From positions 1 through 5,177 of the forward strand of contig JAESUF010000173.1 in NCBI GenBank assembly GCA_016763215.1: a stretch of DNA of 5,177 bases, written 5' to 3'. The notes beneath the pieces were generated by a model that was given only the letters and a program-made list of their open reading frames with translations, was not told where the DNA came from and did not search any database. The translations under genes were made by a program, and so were the position numbers. This document shows, piece by piece, positions 4,351 to 5,177 of the stretch. The stretch is from Flavobacteriaceae bacterium. GTDB lineage: Bacteria > Bacteroidota > Bacteroidia > Flavobacteriales > Flavobacteriaceae. Numbering within the stretch: the first letter of the stretch is position 1; the number at the start of each line of letters is the position of its first letter.

Positions 4351-5177
4351 TAGTTCAATTGTTTAGTGATGTCTACTATCTTCCCTTCTACTGCTGTAGC
4401 TGCCGCCATTAAAGGACTTGCTAAAATCGTTCGAGATCCTTGCCCTTGTCTCCCTTCAAAATTTCTATTTGAGGTAGATACACAATATTCTCCTTCAGGT
4501 ATTTTATCGTCATTCATTGCCAAACAAGCTGAACATCCAGGTTGTCTTAATTGAAAACCAGCTGCTTCAAAAATTTTGTTTAAACCTTCTTCTTTGATTT
4601 GTTTTGCTACACGCTGCGTCCCTGGCACCAACCAAGCAATAACGTTATTCGCTTTCTGTTTCCCTTTTACATAATTGGCTGCTATTCTAAAATCTTCAAT
4701 TCTAGAATTTGTGCAGCTTCCAATAAATACATAATTAATGGGCTTATCAATCAACGATTCTCCCTTTTTAAAATTCATATACTGCAGTGATTTCTCATAG
4801 GAAAAATCATCAATACTTGGAATCGTGTCTGTGATCTTAATTCCCATTCCAGGATTTGTTCCATAAGTAACCATTGGTTCTATATCTTCCGCCTCAAGGG
4901 AATATTCTTGATCAAAAACTGCGTCATCATCCGTTTTCAAAGTACTCCAGTAGGCACTCTTTTTATCAAACTCTTCACCTTTAGGTGCAAACTCTCTTCC
5001 TTTCAAATACTCATATGTCGTTTTATCTGGTGCTATCATACCTCCTCTAGCGCCCATTTCAATACTAAGGTTGCATACAGTCATTCTACCTTCCATACTA
5101 AGATTAGTGAATGCATCCCCAGCATATTCAACAAAATAACCAGTTGCACCAGAAGTTGATATTTTAGATATTATAAA
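4350..5177 (-). CDS. leuC: 3-isopropylmalate dehydratase large subunit, C-terminal part (cut by window edge)
   Basis: LeuC is the aconitase-type [4Fe-4S] subunit of isopropylmalate isomerase. The frame is open from the window edge (first codon at 5177) and gives 275 residues before TAA 4352-4350, so about 190 N-terminal residues are missing. The start of the fragment, [16 protein letters not shown], runs into [21 protein letters not shown] without a break, so the internal ATG at 5096 is not the true start. The three cluster cysteines are visible: one in FIGSCTNSR (fragment residue 155) and two in [11 protein letters not shown] (215 and 218). [10 protein letters not shown] and [14 protein letters not shown] complete the family C-terminus. 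It overlaps leuD by one base, as expected for subunits made in equal amounts. The motifs and the leuD partner favour LeuC over aconitase. Confidence 0.97.
   Translation of the reverse strand, partial: FIISKISTSGATGYFVEYAGDAFTNLSMEGRMTVCNLSIEMGARGGMIAPDKTTYEYLKGREFAPKGEEFDKKSAYWSTLKTDDDAVFDQEYSLEAEDIEPMVTYGTNPGMGIKITDTIPSIDDFSYEKSLQYMNFKKGESLIDKPINYVFIGSCTNSRIEDFRIAANYVKGKQKANNVIAWLVPGTQRVAKQIKEEGLNKIFEAAGFQLRQPGCSACLAMNDDKIPEGEYCVSTSNRNFEGRQGQGSRTILASPLMAAATAVEGKIVDITKQLN

Overview
The window comes from a low-GC bacterium of the Bacteroidota, most likely a flavobacterium. This rests on the sequence character of IlvD, LeuB, LeuC and LeuD, on A-rich ribosome binding regions without strong Shine-Dalgarno sites, and on a promoter of the Bacteroidota form (TTTG, about 20 bases, TAnnTTTG). 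No database search was possible, so the placement is an inference. Every supportable gene is on the minus strand; the plus-strand reading frames are shadows.

Read in the direction of transcription (high to low coordinates), the window holds part of a branched-chain amino acid locus. It starts with the 3' part of leuC (to 4350), then leuD (4350-3767) and leuB (3764-2649), packed with a 1-base overlap and a 2-base gap. About 660 bases of regulatory DNA follow. Next come ilvD (1984-307) and the first 66 codons of ilvB (198 to the window edge). LeuCD and LeuB perform the isomerisation and oxidation steps of leucine synthesis. IlvB and IlvD act in the common valine/isoleucine pathway that supplies the leucine precursor. 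leuA does not lie between leuD and leuB.

The most interesting part is the leuB-ilvD gap. It contains two complete ribosome-mediated attenuators in series, neither of which shows up in ordinary gene calling. Module 1 has a 20-residue leader peptide, MNKQILNIVSISIVVIISQR (2563-2501), followed by an intrinsic terminator (2465-2438). Module 2 has an 18-residue leader peptide, MNLSSIIVVIIVIIIHPP (2350-2294), followed by a perfectly palindromic terminator (2268-2237). In both, a 7-base segment at or just after the leader stop codon repeats the 3' arm of the terminator, so it can pair with the 5' arm as an antiterminator. A good Bacteroidota-type promoter lies between the modules, with its -33 box inside terminator 1. 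Transcripts coming from leu would therefore meet both attenuators, while transcripts from this promoter would meet only the second. A 32-codon reading frame then ends in an ATGA overlap with the ilvD start.

Two genes are broken as given. ilvD carries two single-base deletions about 20 bases apart, in the motif that holds the third iron-sulfur cysteine. leuD carries one deletion that cuts off its last ~47 residues. All three are losses of one base, apparently from short homopolymers, and restoring them gives full-length family proteins (559 and 194 residues). Sequencing or assembly error is the simplest explanation, but real decay cannot be excluded from sequence alone.
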